A DNA stretch of 64,000 nucleotides, taken from positions 558,001 to 622,000 of the forward strand of contig CP073746.1 in NCBI GenBank assembly GCA_024397995.1. The letters are read 5' to 3'. The translations under genes and the position numbers were made by a program. Positions within the stretch are counted from its first letter, which is position 1. The number at the start of each line of letters is the position of its first letter. The notes under the pieces are model-generated. The model was not told where the DNA came from and searched no databases. It saw only the letters and a list, made by a program, of their open reading frames with translations. Shown piece by piece: positions 25,906 through 35,652 of the stretch. This DNA comes from a bacterium SCSIO 12827. GTDB lineage: Bacteria > Pseudomonadota > Alphaproteobacteria > Rhodospirillales > Casp-alpha2.

Positions 25906-27717
25906 ATGACCGCAAATTTTCTCGTCCAGGCCGCGGTCTTCCTTGCCGCCGCCGCCATCGCCGCCCCCATCGCCAAGAAGCTGAACATTTCGTCGGTGCT
26001 GGGCTATCTCGCCGCCGGGGTGCTGATCGGGCCTTACGGGCTGGGTTTCGTCTATTCCGTCTATCAGGTTGAAAGCATCCTCCACATCGCCGAATACGGC
26101 GTGGCGCTGCTGCTGTTCCTGATCGGCCTGGAACTTCGGCCCAAGCGTTTGTGGACCATGCGGCAATCCATCTTCGGTCTGGGTGCCGGGCAGGTCGCCG
26201 TTTGCGCCCTGTGCCTGACCCCTCTGGCCACCCTGTTCGGCATTTCCTGGGACAAGGCCGTGTTCGTCGCGCTGGCGCTGTCCCTGTCGTCGACCGCCTT
26301 CGTCCTTCAGGTGCTGGAGGAAAAGGGCGAACTGACCACCCGCCACGGCCGCGCCGCGTTCTCCATCCTGTTGTTCCAGGATCTGGCCGCCATTCCGCTG
26401 ATCGCCATGATCCCGTTGTGGGGGGCGGGCGCACCCGGATCGAGCCTGTCGCTGATTGATGCAACCTTTGCCATCGGTGCGATCCTGACCGTTGTGGTGG
26501 TTGGGCGTTATCTCCTGTCGCGGCTGTATAAGCTGGTCGCCATGACCGGCGTGCGCGAAGCCCTGACGGCAAGCGCGCTTCTGACCGTGGTCGGCGTGGC
26601 CCTGCTGATGGAAGCGGTCGGCCTGTCGGCGGCCCTGGGGGCCTTCCTGGCCGGGGCCTTGCTTGCCGATTCCCCCTACCGCCATCAGATCGAAGCCGAC
26701 ATCGCGCCTTTCGAGGGCCTGCTGCTCGGCCTGTTCTTCACGGCCATCGGCATGGCGCTCAACCTCAACCTGTTGGCCGACCAGACGTTGGTGATCCTGG
26801 CCGGCGTGGCGGGTCTGGTCGCCGTGAAGGCGAGCGTGATCTTTGTTTTGGGCCGCATGCGCGGGCTCGACACCCCGGCCGCGCGGCGGCTCGCCATGGC
26901 CGTGTCGCAGGGCGGGGAATTCGCCTTCGTGCTGTTCTCCACGGCGCTGGGCGCCAATGTGATCGAACGCGATCTGGCCGAACTGCTGTCGGTCATCGTG
27001 ACGCTCTCCATGCTGTCGACGCCGCTGCTGCTGGTCGCCGACGGCCTGATCGCCCGCCGCACCGAGCAGTCATCGGATGCCCATGACGACATGCCCGAGG
27101 AAATAGGCCATGTGGTGATCGCCGGGTTCGGGCGGTTCGGCCAGATCACCGCCCGCGTGCTGAGCGCCCGGGGAATTCCCTTCATCGCCCTCGATAATTC
27201 CCCGGAACAGGTCGATCTGGTCGCCCGTTTCGGTAGCCGGGCCTATTTCGGCGACGCCAGCCGCCTGCATATTCTGGAGGCGGCGCAGACGCGCAAGGCG
27301 CGGGCCTTCGTGTTGGCGATCGACGATGTGGAGGCCTCCGTCCGCACGGCGGAAATCGTGCGCCGCCATTTCCCCGATGTGCCGGTGTTCGCCCGTGCCC
27401 GCAACCGACAGCACGCCCACCGGTTGATGGATTTAGGGATCAAGCACATCCGCCGCGAAACGTTCCTCTCGGCCCTCGACCTGACGCGGGAGGTTTTGGG
27501 CGGGCTCGGCTTCTCGAATGCCGAAATCACGAGCATGACCGAGGCATTCCGTCAGCACGACGAACAGCGCCTGTTCGAGGATTACGCCGATTACACGGAC
27601 CAGCAAAAGCTGCAGGTCAAGGCGCGCAAGTACCATGAGGAATTGGTCGACCTGTTCCGCCAAGCCGAAGCGGGCCTGGGGGCGGAGACGCCCGAAGACG
27701 GCAAGGACAAAGCCTGA
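25906..27717 (+). CDS. CPA2-type monovalent cation:proton antiporter with TrkA-N domain (KefB/KefC-like)
   Basis: This 603-residue protein has about a dozen hydrophobic segments in its first 380 residues, beginning LVQAAVFLAAAAIAAPIAKKL, and the CPA2 signature LLLFLIGLELRPKRLW. A cytoplasmic TrkA-N Rossmann domain follows, with HVVIAGFGRFGQITARVL. This is the layout of Kef potassium-efflux antiporters gated by NAD(H) or glutathione adducts. Such systems protect against electrophiles by acidifying the cytoplasm. No KefF/KefG-type ancillary gene is adjacent. It converges on the GMC oxidoreductase gene. Confidence 0.88.
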   Translation: MTANFLVQAAVFLAAAAIAAPIAKKLNISSVLGYLAAGVLIGPYGLGFVYSVYQVESILHIAEYGVALLLFLIGLELRPKRLWTMRQSIFGLGAGQVAVCALCLTPLATLFGISWDKAVFVALALSLSSTAFVLQVLEEKGELTTRHGRAAFSILLFQDLAAIPLIAMIPLWGAGAPGSSLSLIDATFAIGAILTVVVVGRYLLSRLYKLVAMTGVREALTASALLTVVGVALLMEAVGLSAALGAFLAGALLADSPYRHQIEADIAPFEGLLLGLFFTAIGMALNLNLLADQTLVILAGVAGLVAVKASVIFVLGRMRGLDTPAARRLAMAVSQGGEFAFVLFSTALGANVIERDLAELLSVIVTLSMLSTPLLLVADGLIARRTEQSSDAHDDMPEEIGHVVIAGFGRFGQITARVLSARGIPFIALDNSPEQVDLVARFGSRAYFGDASRLHILEAAQTRKARAFVLAIDDVEASVRTAEIVRRHFPDVPVFARARNRQHAHRLMDLGIKHIRRETFLSALDLTREVLGGLGFSNAEITSMTEAFRQHDEQRLFEDYADYTDQQKLQVKARKYHEELVDLFRQAEAGLGAETPEDGKDKA

Positions 27718-27730
27718 TCAGTCCTGGGGC

Positions 27731-29365
27731 TTAGTCGGGGAATTCCGGTTCCGGCGGCGTCTTTCCCAGAATGATGTCCGACGCTTTTTCCGCGATCATG
27801 ATGGTCGCGGCGTTCAGGTTGGCGGACGGCATGTTGGGCATGATCGAGGCGTCGACCACGCGCAGCCCCTCCAGCCCGTGCAGGCGCAGCTGATCGTCCA
27901 CCACCGTCGATTTGTCCGTGGCCGGGCCCATGCGGCAGGTCCCCATGGGGTGGAAGGTGGTGGTGGCGCGGATCTTCGCCGCTTCCATCAATTCGTCGTC
28001 GGACTGCACATGGTCGCCGGGGAATTCCTCGCCGTCGAAATACTTGGCCATGGGGGCCGAGCGCAGGATGCGGCGGACCAGTTTCATGCCTGCCAGCAAA
28101 ACCTGGCGATCGGTCTCATGTTCCAGATAGCGGGGGTTGATGACGGGCTTGTCGAAGGGATCGGTGCTGACGGCCTTCACATATCCGGTGCTTTCCGGGC
28201 GCTGCTGCCAGGAGGCGACGGTCATGCCGGGAAATTTGTCGAGCACGGTCTGGCGGCCGGATACGTAGCTTGCCGGGGTGAAGGTCAATTGCAGGTCCGA
28301 ATTGGCGATGGCCGGGTCTGAGCGCCAGAAGGCATAGACCATGGTCGCCTGCAGGCCAAGCACGCTGGGCTTGCCCAGCAGCCATTTCGCCACCTCGGGC
28401 ACCAAGCCAAGGCCTTGGGCGCGCTGGTTGAGGCTACCCACGTTCTTGACCCGGGCCGTGAAGCGCGGCGCGTAATGGTCGCGCAGGCCCTGGCCCACGG
28501 CGGGCAGGGCATGGTGGACCTTAATGCCGAGTTCGCCCAGATGGGCCGGGTCGCCGATCCCGGACAGTTGCAGAAGTTGCGGCGAGTTGATGACCCCGCC
28601 GGACAGGATGACTTCTTTGCGCGCGGCAATCTCATGCGGCCGGCCGCCGCGTCCGCCCTTCAGGTAGCGCACGCCGGTGACCCGTGTGCCGTCCATCACC
28701 AAGCCCGTGGCATGGGCGCTGGTGATGACGTTCAGGCGGCCCTCCTTCATGGCGGGGTGGAGGAAGGCCCGGGCGGCGCTCATGCGTCGGCGGTTGTGGA
28801 TGGTGCGTTGGGTATAGGCCACGCCTTCCTGATTGGCGCCGTTGTAATCGGGGTTGCGCGGAATGCCGCAGGCTTCCGCACCGTCCATGAAGGCTTCGCA
28901 GAGCTCATGGGTCAGGTCCGTGTCGGTGACGATCAGCGAGCCGTCGCGGCTGCGGAATCGCTCGTCGGCCTCGCCGATGCGTTTTTCCGAGCGCTTGAAA
29001 TAGGGCAGCACATCCGCATAGCCCCAGCCCCGGTTGCCCATCTGGGCCCAGGAATTGTAATCCTCGCGGTTGCCGCGGTTGTAGACGTTGCCGTTGATGG
29101 ACGACGATCCGCCCAAAGTCTTGCCGCGCGGCACGGGAATGGCGCGGCCTGCGGTCCATTCCGTCGGCTCCGTCTGATAGCGCCAGTTCAGGGTCTTGTG
29201 GTCCAGCAGCTTCATGAAGCCCGCTGGGATATGGATCAGGGGGTTCCAGTCCGGCGGCCCGGCTTCCAGCACGCAGATCGAATTCTTGCCGTCCGCCGAA
29301 AGCCGGTTGGCCAGCACGCAGCCCGCCGATCCGGCGCCGATAATGATGTAGTCGTATGTGTCCAT
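27731..29365 (-). CDS. GMC family FAD-dependent oxidoreductase (choline/alcohol dehydrogenase-like)
   Basis: This 544-residue protein starts with the dinucleotide-binding DYIIIGAGSAGCVLANRLS. It has the GMC signatures GKTLGGSSSINGNVYNRG and SGGVINSPQLLQLSGIG, and the catalytic His in TFHPMGTCRMG near the C-terminus. Relatives oxidise choline, polyethylene glycol or long-chain alcohols. No betaine aldehyde dehydrogenase or BetI-type regulator is adjacent, so a choline role is not supported by context. It is divergent from the DadA-like gene, with 158 bases between them that show no strong motif. Confidence 0.87.
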   Translation of the reverse strand: MDTYDYIIIGAGSAGCVLANRLSADGKNSICVLEAGPPDWNPLIHIPAGFMKLLDHKTLNWRYQTEPTEWTAGRAIPVPRGKTLGGSSSINGNVYNRGNREDYNSWAQMGNRGWGYADVLPYFKRSEKRIGEADERFRSRDGSLIVTDTDLTHELCEAFMDGAEACGIPRNPDYNGANQEGVAYTQRTIHNRRRMSAARAFLHPAMKEGRLNVITSAHATGLVMDGTRVTGVRYLKGGRGGRPHEIAARKEVILSGGVINSPQLLQLSGIGDPAHLGELGIKVHHALPAVGQGLRDHYAPRFTARVKNVGSLNQRAQGLGLVPEVAKWLLGKPSVLGLQATMVYAFWRSDPAIANSDLQLTFTPASYVSGRQTVLDKFPGMTVASWQQRPESTGYVKAVSTDPFDKPVINPRYLEHETDRQVLLAGMKLVRRILRSAPMAKYFDGEEFPGDHVQSDDELMEAAKIRATTTFHPMGTCRMGPATDKSTVVDDQLRLHGLEGLRVVDASIMPNMPSANLNAATIMIAEKASDIILGKTPPEPEFPD

Positions 29366-29523
29366 AAGGGGTCTTCAACTTGGATGGGAAACGGATGCGG
29401 GCTTTGCGCCGCTTGAAGCCCCTAGAAAACCCCATCACGGCGGGGCGCGGCAAGGGGCAATTCAGCATATAGGCGTCCAGAATTTTCCGTGCCAATATCG
29501 CGGGACCACTTGGGGCTTCCGCC

Positions 29524-30885
29524 GTGCCGCCGATTTCCGATAAGAACACGCCCGTCCGTTTTGCCGATCCGCTGCCCGACGCGGCGGACGTCGTCGTCAT
29601 CGGCGCCGGGGTGGCGGGCACGGCGACGGCCTATTTCCTGGCCCAGCGCGGACAAAAGGTCGTGCTGTGCGAAAAGGGCCGGGTCGCGGGCGAGCAGTCG
29701 TCGCGCAACTGGGGCTGGATCCGCCAGCAGGCCCGCGACCTCGCCGAACTGCCGATCATGATCGAAGCCAACCGCATCTGGCAGGGCCTGGCGGCGGAAA
29801 CGGGGGAGGCGGACCTGACCTTCACCCAGGGCGGCTGTCTTTACCTTGCGACCACCCAGGCCGAAATGGCGCGCTACGAGGGCTGGCTGGACCGGGCCAA
29901 GGTTTATCAGCTGGATACCAAGCTGCTGTCGCCGGATGACCTTCGAAATCTCTACCCTGGGCTTCCCGGCAAATATACGGGCGGCATGTATACGGCCAGC
30001 GACGGCCGGGGCGAGCCCTTCGCCGCCGTCCCCGCCCTGGCGCGGGCGGCGCAGCGGTTGGGCGTCGCGGTGGTCGAGGATTGCGCCGTGCGGACCCTGG
30101 ACGTCACCGGCGGGCGGGTTTCCGGCGTGGTCACGGAGAAGGGCCGGGTGGCCTGCGGTGCCGTGGTGCTGGCTGCGGGTGCCTGGACGACCCATTTTGC
30201 ATCCAACGTCGGGGTCGACGTGCCGCAGCTGGCCGTGCGCTGCACCGTGGCGCGGACCGAGGCCGCGCCTAAGCTGTTCGACAACCAGCCCGACGTGCCC
30301 AATATCCGTGACGTGGGATTTTGCCTGCGGCGGCGAGCCGACGGCGGCTACACTTTGGCCACCGGCACCCATGCGGATCATTACCTGTCGCGTAAGTCGT
30401 TCAAGTACGCGAGCAAGTTCATCAAGGCCATGGGAGCGTCGTGGCGGGATATCCGCCTGCATGTGGGAGCACCCGCGGGCTATCCCGGCGCCTGGGGCAT
30501 GCCGACCCGGTGGTCCGGCGATGAGGTCAGCCCGTTCGAGAAGACCCGCGTGTTGAACCCGGAGCCGACCCCGGCGGAGGTCCGCCGCCTGGAGGACCGC
30601 ATGGCCAAACGTTATCCCGCCCTGGCGGGTGTCAAACTGGCCGAGGCCTGGGCCGGGATGATCGACGTCACCCCCGACGTGGTGCCGACCCTGGGTGAGG
30701 ATCCGGCGCTGCCCGGCATGTTCATCTGCACGGGCCTGTCGGGCCATGGCTTCGGCATCGGCCCGGCGATCGGCCGGGTCATGGCCGACATGGTGGTCGG
30801 GCGCGACCCGGGCCATGATGTGACGCGGTTCCGCGCGGACCGCTTCCGCGACGGCAGCCCCATCGTGCCCGGGCCGTACCTGTAA
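29524..30885 (+). CDS. DadA-family FAD-dependent oxidoreductase
   Basis: This 453-residue protein has an N-terminal FAD-binding fold (DVVVIGAGVAGTATAYFLAQ), the segment SSRNWGWIRQQARD typical of the DAO/DadA group, and a C-terminal GLSGHGFGIGPAIGRVMAD motif. It begins at a GTG at 29524. Such enzymes oxidise amino acids or N-methylated amines such as sarcosine and pass electrons to quinone or oxygen. The substrate is not evident. Beginning opposite the GMC gene suggests a shared control region. Confidence 0.85.
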   Translation: MPPISDKNTPVRFADPLPDAADVVVIGAGVAGTATAYFLAQRGQKVVLCEKGRVAGEQSSRNWGWIRQQARDLAELPIMIEANRIWQGLAAETGEADLTFTQGGCLYLATTQAEMARYEGWLDRAKVYQLDTKLLSPDDLRNLYPGLPGKYTGGMYTASDGRGEPFAAVPALARAAQRLGVAVVEDCAVRTLDVTGGRVSGVVTEKGRVACGAVVLAAGAWTTHFASNVGVDVPQLAVRCTVARTEAAPKLFDNQPDVPNIRDVGFCLRRRADGGYTLATGTHADHYLSRKSFKYASKFIKAMGASWRDIRLHVGAPAGYPGAWGMPTRWSGDEVSPFEKTRVLNPEPTPAEVRRLEDRMAKRYPALAGVKLAEAWAGMIDVTPDVVPTLGEDPALPGMFICTGLSGHGFGIGPAIGRVMADMVVGRDPGHDVTRFRADRFRDGSPIVPGPYL

Positions 30886-30888
30886 GGG

Positions 30889-31962
30889 CTAACCCCGCGC
30901 CTTTATATCCGCCCGCGCCTTGGCGATCACGCCCGGATACTTCTTGCCCGGATAACGCGGCGCCTTGTCCAGATCGGCGAAGCCGGGGATGGTTTCCATA
31001 TGCTTGACCATGCGGTCGCGCATCTTCTGGTCGGGCAGGGGGCCTTTCAGCGCACCGATGTTTTCCGACGCATGGTCCGGATTGGCCGTGGCCGGAATGG
31101 CCGCCGTGATCGCCGGATGGGAGACGATCCATTTCAGGAAAAACTCGGCCCAGTTGGTGGCGAACTCCTTGGCGAAATCGGGCACCGAATGGCCCTCGAC
31201 CAGCTTGAACAGGCGGGCCTTTTCGAACGGCATGTTGACCAGCACGGCGGCGCCCACATCGGCGGCGGCGGGCAGGATCTTCTGTTCGGCCAGGCGGTTG
31301 AAGATGGAATAGTGGACCTGAACGAAGTCGGGCTTACCCTTGCGGATCCAGTCATGGAGAAGGTCGAAATAGGGCGGTTCGTGATGGGTGATGCCGACGT
31401 GCTTGATGTGGCCTTCCTTTTGCCAGACCTTGAGGATCGGCAGGATCACCGCGATGTTGGTCAGGCTGTGGACCTGCATCACGTCGAACTGCTTGCGCCA
31501 CAGGCGACGGCGGGATTCGTCCAGGCTGCGCTGGGCGTGGCTGTCGTCGAACAGGAACTCTCCGGTCGACCAGATTTTGTTGGCGATGAACAGCTTGTCG
31601 TTGATGTCGAGGGCCGAGGCGGAATCGCCAAGGGTCAGTTCGCCCGTGCCGTACAGCGGCGAGGTATCGACCACCCGTCCGCCGCCGTCGTAGAACCGTT
31701 TGAGAACCTCGCGCAGATGATTGCGCGGCTCACCCGGGATGGTGTCGTAGACAAGATAGGTACCCATGCCGATGGCAGGCACTTGCTGCCCGGTCTTGCC
31801 GATGGTCTTCATGATCGCGTCGGCGGGGACGGTGGCGCGTGCCGGGGTACCGCCGATCGCCAGGCCGGTAGGCAGGGCGGCCGCCGCCAGGCCCAGGCCC
31901 ACGGCTTTCATTACGTCGCGGCGCGAGGCCACGGGCTTCAGGGAAATGTCGGAATTGGTCAT
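30889..31962 (-). CDS. Tat-exported aldo/keto reductase
   Basis: This 357-residue protein carries a twin-arginine signal (ASRRDVMKAVGLGLAAAALP) followed by an aldo/keto reductase barrel. The tetrad is visible: Asp and Tyr in VVDTSPLYGTGE, Lys in LFIANKIW and His in DVMQVHSL. Periplasmic AKRs exist but are a minority, and folding with NADPH before Tat export would explain the signal. The substrate is unknown. The 172 bases upstream hold GC-rich inverted segments but no gene. Confidence 0.85.
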   Translation of the reverse strand: MTNSDISLKPVASRRDVMKAVGLGLAAAALPTGLAIGGTPARATVPADAIMKTIGKTGQQVPAIGMGTYLVYDTIPGEPRNHLREVLKRFYDGGGRVVDTSPLYGTGELTLGDSASALDINDKLFIANKIWSTGEFLFDDSHAQRSLDESRRRLWRKQFDVMQVHSLTNIAVILPILKVWQKEGHIKHVGITHHEPPYFDLLHDWIRKGKPDFVQVHYSIFNRLAEQKILPAAADVGAAVLVNMPFEKARLFKLVEGHSVPDFAKEFATNWAEFFLKWIVSHPAITAAIPATANPDHASENIGALKGPLPDQKMRDRMVKHMETIPGFADLDKAPRYPGKKYPGVIAKARADIKARG

Positions 31963-32134
31963 CGTTGGCTACTCCCATAGGTGGCTGATCGCGGCAATCG
32001 GATGCCGCGTTGTGCAGAATTCGACAGTGCAAAAACTGCTTAACCCCACCGGGAATACCCGCCGACTTTCGGGGCAAAAGCGGGGGTTCGCAAGACACAA
32101 AATTGTGACGGCGCGGGCCCGTGACCGGCGCTGT

Positions 32135-33388
32135 TTACGGGACTGTGCAGCCTGCTTCCATGCAGGCCGCGACCGCCTGCAACAAGGCACGACTGAGTCT
32201 GCCGTCGGCGGCCCCGGCATAGTGGCCCGTTTCACGCAGCCGCACTTGATAACGCACGATGGTAGCAGGGTCCGCGGCGCGCAGGGTGTTTTCCATGGCG
32301 AGGAAACGGTCCAGCAGGGATGGGCCTGGTGGCGCCATGGCGGGCGGCGGAGATGCGGGAGATGGCGGCGATGGCGGGGGTGGTGCGGCCGCCACCGGCA
32401 TGCGGGGGGCAGGCGTCGGTGCAGGGGCTGTGGGCACTTGCGCCACGGTTGCCGCCGTCGCGGCGGTAGGGGGTGGGGACGTCCGCGCCGGTTCGGGATC
32501 GGCTTGCGGGGCCGCGACCGGATCGGGGGCGCCGGTCAGGAGGGCGGGCACCTGTTCCATGGCGGGTTCCGGCGGCGGCAGGTCCAGGGTTTCGGCCGGG
32601 GCTTGGCGCTGCCGGCGTTCCGCCTTCTTGCGGTTTTCGCGCGCCTTGGCGTAGTCGGGGCGCAGCGCCAGGGCGCGGTCGTAATCCCGGATGGCGGTGG
32701 CGAAGTCGCCCAGGCCCGCCCGGGCGATGCCCCGGTTGTTGTAGGCCACGGCATACCTGGGATCGAGGGCGACGGCGCGGTCCAGGTCCCGGACCGCCGC
32801 GTCATGGCGGCCCAGCATCATCAGGGCGCCGGCCCGGTTGTTGAGGGCGCGGGGATCGTCGGGATTGAGGGCGATGGCCTGGTCCAGGTCGGCCACGGCG
32901 GCGGCATAGTCCTTCTTGCCGTGATGGGCGCGGGCGCGGTTAATACGGAAGGCCGCGCGCCCGGGTTCAAGGGCGATGGCGCGGCTGAAATCGCTGATTG
33001 CCGCGTCGAAGCGGCCCTGACGATTCAGGATGATGCCTCGGTTGTTGACGGCAGCCGCATCTTCGGGGGCAAGATCGATGGCACGGCCATAATCGGCGGC
33101 GGCGGCATCAAGTGCGCCCTTGCGGGCATGGGCGTCGCCCCGGTTCTTGAATGCCTTGGACAGGGTTCCGGAATCCCGCAGGCCGCCGTCGATCAGCAGC
33201 GTGCAGGCATCGATGCAGCGGTCGGGATTTTCATCGCAGGCGCTGCACGACCCGCCTTGGGCGTTGGCGAGAGATGGCGCTAGGGCCAGGACGGCACAGA
33301 ACAACAGGGCCGCCAGGTCCGTTTTCGGGAATTGCGTTTGCGAATGATTTTCAAAATTATCAAGCAAAATCAATGTTCTTGCGATCAT
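32135..33388 (-). CDS. TPR-repeat protein with Pro/Ala-rich linker and peptidoglycan-binding-like tail
   Basis: The protein has an apparent export signal (LAALLFCAVLALAPSLANA) and a small cysteine cluster (SCSACDENPDRCIDAC). Five or more TPR repeats follow (for example AYNNRGIARAGLGDFATAI), then a Pro/Ala/Thr-rich linker and a terminal segment VRYQVRLRETGHYAGAADG that resembles a peptidoglycan-binding repeat. It is probably a periplasmic or cell-wall scaffold. The start is uncertain: I used the ATG at 33388, and a GTG at 33418 is possible. It is divergent from the bacterioferritin pair. Confidence 0.75.
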   Translation of the reverse strand: MIARTLILLDNFENHSQTQFPKTDLAALLFCAVLALAPSLANAQGGSCSACDENPDRCIDACTLLIDGGLRDSGTLSKAFKNRGDAHARKGALDAAAADYGRAIDLAPEDAAAVNNRGIILNRQGRFDAAISDFSRAIALEPGRAAFRINRARAHHGKKDYAAAVADLDQAIALNPDDPRALNNRAGALMMLGRHDAAVRDLDRAVALDPRYAVAYNNRGIARAGLGDFATAIRDYDRALALRPDYAKARENRKKAERRQRQAPAETLDLPPPEPAMEQVPALLTGAPDPVAAPQADPEPARTSPPPTAATAATVAQVPTAPAPTPAPRMPVAAAPPPPSPPSPASPPPAMAPPGPSLLDRFLAMENTLRAADPATIVRYQVRLRETGHYAGAADGRLSRALLQAVAACMEAGCTVP

Positions 33389-33455
33389 TTTGGAACTGTG
33401 TAAATGTGAGGACAACACGGGCCTGACCCTTAATTCGCATCAATGGAGACAGCAC

Positions 33456-33920
33456 ATGAAGGGCGATGCGGAGGTGCTCAAGCGCCTCAATCTGATCCTC
33501 AAGAACGAACTGACCGCCATCAACCAATATTTTCTCCATTCCCGCATCTTCAACGATTGGGGCTTGGATGACATTGGCGAACACGAATACAAAAAATCCA
33601 TCAAGGACATGAAGCAGGCGGACAAGCTGATCGCCCGCATTCTGTTCCTCGACGGCCTGCCCAACCTGCAGGACCTGGGCAAACTGCGCATCGGCGAGAA
33701 CACCGAGGAAATCGTGAAATGCGACCTGGCGCTCGAGGAGCAGTCGATCGCCGACCTGCGCGACGCCATCGCGCTGTGCGAAAAGAAGGGCGACTTCATT
33801 TCGCGCGAACTCCTCGACGGCATTCTCGAGAATGAAGAGGAATACCTGGACTGGCTGGAAACCCAGATCAGCCTGATCAAGGACATGGGCCTTCCCAATT
33901 ACATCCAGTCCCAAGCGTAA
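33456..33920 (+). CDS. bfr: Bacterioferritin subunit, haem-binding type lacking ferroxidase ligands
   Basis: This 154-residue four-helix subunit begins MKGDAEVLKRLNLILKNEL at the ATG at 33456. Counted from Met1, it keeps the haem-ligating Met52 but has Asp51, Gln54 and Tyr130 where ferroxidase-active bacterioferritins have Glu51, His54 and His130; Glu18, Glu94 and Glu127 are retained. It should therefore bind haem between subunits and assemble the 24-mer but be poor in iron oxidation. The second bacterioferritin gene starts 13 bases downstream and has the opposite set, so the two probably form mixed shells that store iron. Confidence 0.92.
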   Translation: MKGDAEVLKRLNLILKNELTAINQYFLHSRIFNDWGLDDIGEHEYKKSIKDMKQADKLIARILFLDGLPNLQDLGKLRIGENTEEIVKCDLALEEQSIADLRDAIALCEKKGDFISRELLDGILENEEEYLDWLETQISLIKDMGLPNYIQSQA

Positions 33921-33933
33921 GGAGCGCCGCGTT

Positions 33934-34413
33934 ATGAAAGGCAAGAAAACAGTTATCACTGCCCTCAACGGCCTGCTGACCCATGAGATGTCCGCCGCCG
34001 ACCAGTATTTCATCCATTCGCGCATGTATCAGGACTGGGGCCTGGAAGAACTGTACGAGCGCATGAAGCACGAACAGGAAGAAGAGCTGGACCACGCGGC
34101 CAAGATCATCGAACGCGTCCTGTTCCTGGAAGGCACGCCCGACGTGGCCGCCCGGGCCAAGCTGAAGATCGGCAAAGACGTGCCGTCCATGATCAAGAAC
34201 GATTTGGCTTATGAGATCTTCGTGCAGAAGGAATTGGTGAAGGTTATCGCTCTTTGCGAAAAGGAAGGCGACTACGTCACCCGCCAGATGCTGACCGGCC
34301 TGCTTGAAGATACCGAGGAAGACCACCTGTATTGGTGCGAAAAGCAGCTTGGCCTGATCGAGAAAATGGGTCTGCCCAACTACATCCAATCCAAGACCTC
34401 CGCCGGAAGCTAA
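33934..34413 (+). CDS. bfr: Bacterioferritin subunit, ferroxidase type without haem Met
   Basis: This 159-residue protein has the full di-iron ferroxidase set: Glu18, Glu51, His54, Glu94, and the Glu and His of the late EEDHLYW segment. Position 52 is Leu, so the axial Met haem ligand is missing. It directly follows the haem-type subunit, and the two are complementary. Paired bacterioferritins of this kind are known in Magnetospirillum and Neisseria. The product would supply iron oxidation in a heteropolymeric store. It converges on the di-haem peroxidase gene. Confidence 0.92.
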   Translation: MKGKKTVITALNGLLTHEMSAADQYFIHSRMYQDWGLEELYERMKHEQEEELDHAAKIIERVLFLEGTPDVAARAKLKIGKDVPSMIKNDLAYEIFVQKELVKVIALCEKEGDYVTRQMLTGLLEDTEEDHLYWCEKQLGLIEKMGLPNYIQSKTSAGS

Positions 34414-34432
34414 GGAACGGGCTTAGGGGCGC

Positions 34433-35599
34433 TTATTTCTCCAGCAGTGCCTCATACCGCCGGTCTGTCAGTGTCTTCAGGAACGCGACCAGGGCGTCGA
34501 TGCGTTTGTCGTCGAGCGCCGGGCCGTGGGTCAATTCCTTCACCGACAAGGTCGCCGGGACCTCGGGCGCGCGAAATGGCTTGCCCGTTTCCGGGTTGAT
34601 CAGGCGCTCCGGATCCTTGGTGTTGTACCTGTTGTAAAACAACACGGTCGTCCGCAAATCCTTGAACACGCCATTGTGCATATAGGGGCCGGTCACCGCC
34701 ACGTTGCGCAGGGTCGGCACCTTGAACTTGCCGTCCTGGGCCGTGTCCGTCACCGCCGGATTATCCAACAGTCCGTGGTCGATATGGCCGGGCTTCGATC
34801 CGTTGGCCTGACGCACGGCGGTGTTCACGGGAATTCCGATGTTGTGGAACTGGTAGTTGGTGAAGGTCTCGCCCTTGGCCGGTTGTACCGCGTGCAATTG
34901 ATGGCACTGGTTGCAGTTGGTGAACTGCTGGGAAAAGAACAGCAGGCGCCCCAGTTCTTCCTGATCCGTCAGCTTGGCTTCACCCTTCAGGAAACGGTCG
35001 TACTTGGAATCGAAGGGCGCGAATTCTTCCGTCTGCTCGAAGGCGGCGATGGCCTGGGTCATGGCTGCATAGGCGGCGTCCGTATCGTCCATGACCTTAG
35101 GCCCGAACAGCTTGGCGAAGGCCGTCACATAGGGCGGGTATTCCCACAGCCGTTTCACGACGCCGGCCTTGTCCGGCATGCCCATTTCAACCGGATTGAG
35201 CGGCGGGCCGCCGGCCTGGCCTGCCAAATCAGGCTCCCGCCCGTCCAGGAACTGGCCGCCGACATAACGCCCGTCCTTCAGGCGCTGAAACCTGGGCGCG
35301 AACTTGGCATAGGCCGCCGTCGGCGTGTTGCGGTCGCCCAGCGATGTGCCGTCGTCGCCTAAGGACACCGCGCGCCCCACGTCGGTTTCCCGCGGGTCGG
35401 TGAAGGCATGGGCCGGGTTGTGGCAAGTGGCGCAGGCCTGGGTGCGATTTTTCGACAGGTTGGGGTCAAAGAACAGGGCTTTGCCAAGCTCTGCAGCGGT
35501 GGCGTAATCGGTTGCCCGGGCGGGTGCCGCCGCAAATGACAGGCCTAGGATAAGCGCTGTGAGAATAAGGCGGCGGGAGAAAGAAGCATGGTGCTGCAT
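34433..35599 (-). CDS. Di-haem cytochrome c peroxidase (CcpA/MauG family)
   Basis: The protein has a signal peptide (ILTALILGLSFAAAPARA) and two c-type haem motifs, CATCH near the N-terminus and CNQCH in the middle. The family pattern GPYMHNGVFKDLRTTVLFYN lies towards the end. It reduces hydrogen peroxide in the periplasm with electrons from cytochrome c, though related MauG-type enzymes modify proteins. The longest frame starts at 35638, but the FNR-type box at 35653-35666 would place the transcript start near 35617. I therefore chose the ATG at 35599 (the ATG at 35611 is the alternative), giving about 388 residues. Confidence 0.85.
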   Translation of the reverse strand: MQHHASFSRRLILTALILGLSFAAAPARATDYATAAELGKALFFDPNLSKNRTQACATCHNPAHAFTDPRETDVGRAVSLGDDGTSLGDRNTPTAAYAKFAPRFQRLKDGRYVGGQFLDGREPDLAGQAGGPPLNPVEMGMPDKAGVVKRLWEYPPYVTAFAKLFGPKVMDDTDAAYAAMTQAIAAFEQTEEFAPFDSKYDRFLKGEAKLTDQEELGRLLFFSQQFTNCNQCHQLHAVQPAKGETFTNYQFHNIGIPVNTAVRQANGSKPGHIDHGLLDNPAVTDTAQDGKFKVPTLRNVAVTGPYMHNGVFKDLRTTVLFYNRYNTKDPERLINPETGKPFRAPEVPATLSVKELTHGPALDDKRIDALVAFLKTLTDRRYEALLEK

Positions 35600-35652
35600 T
35601 TGATGACTCATGTTGCGAATGCGACTTGTTATCATCATTTTGCAAAGCTGTG

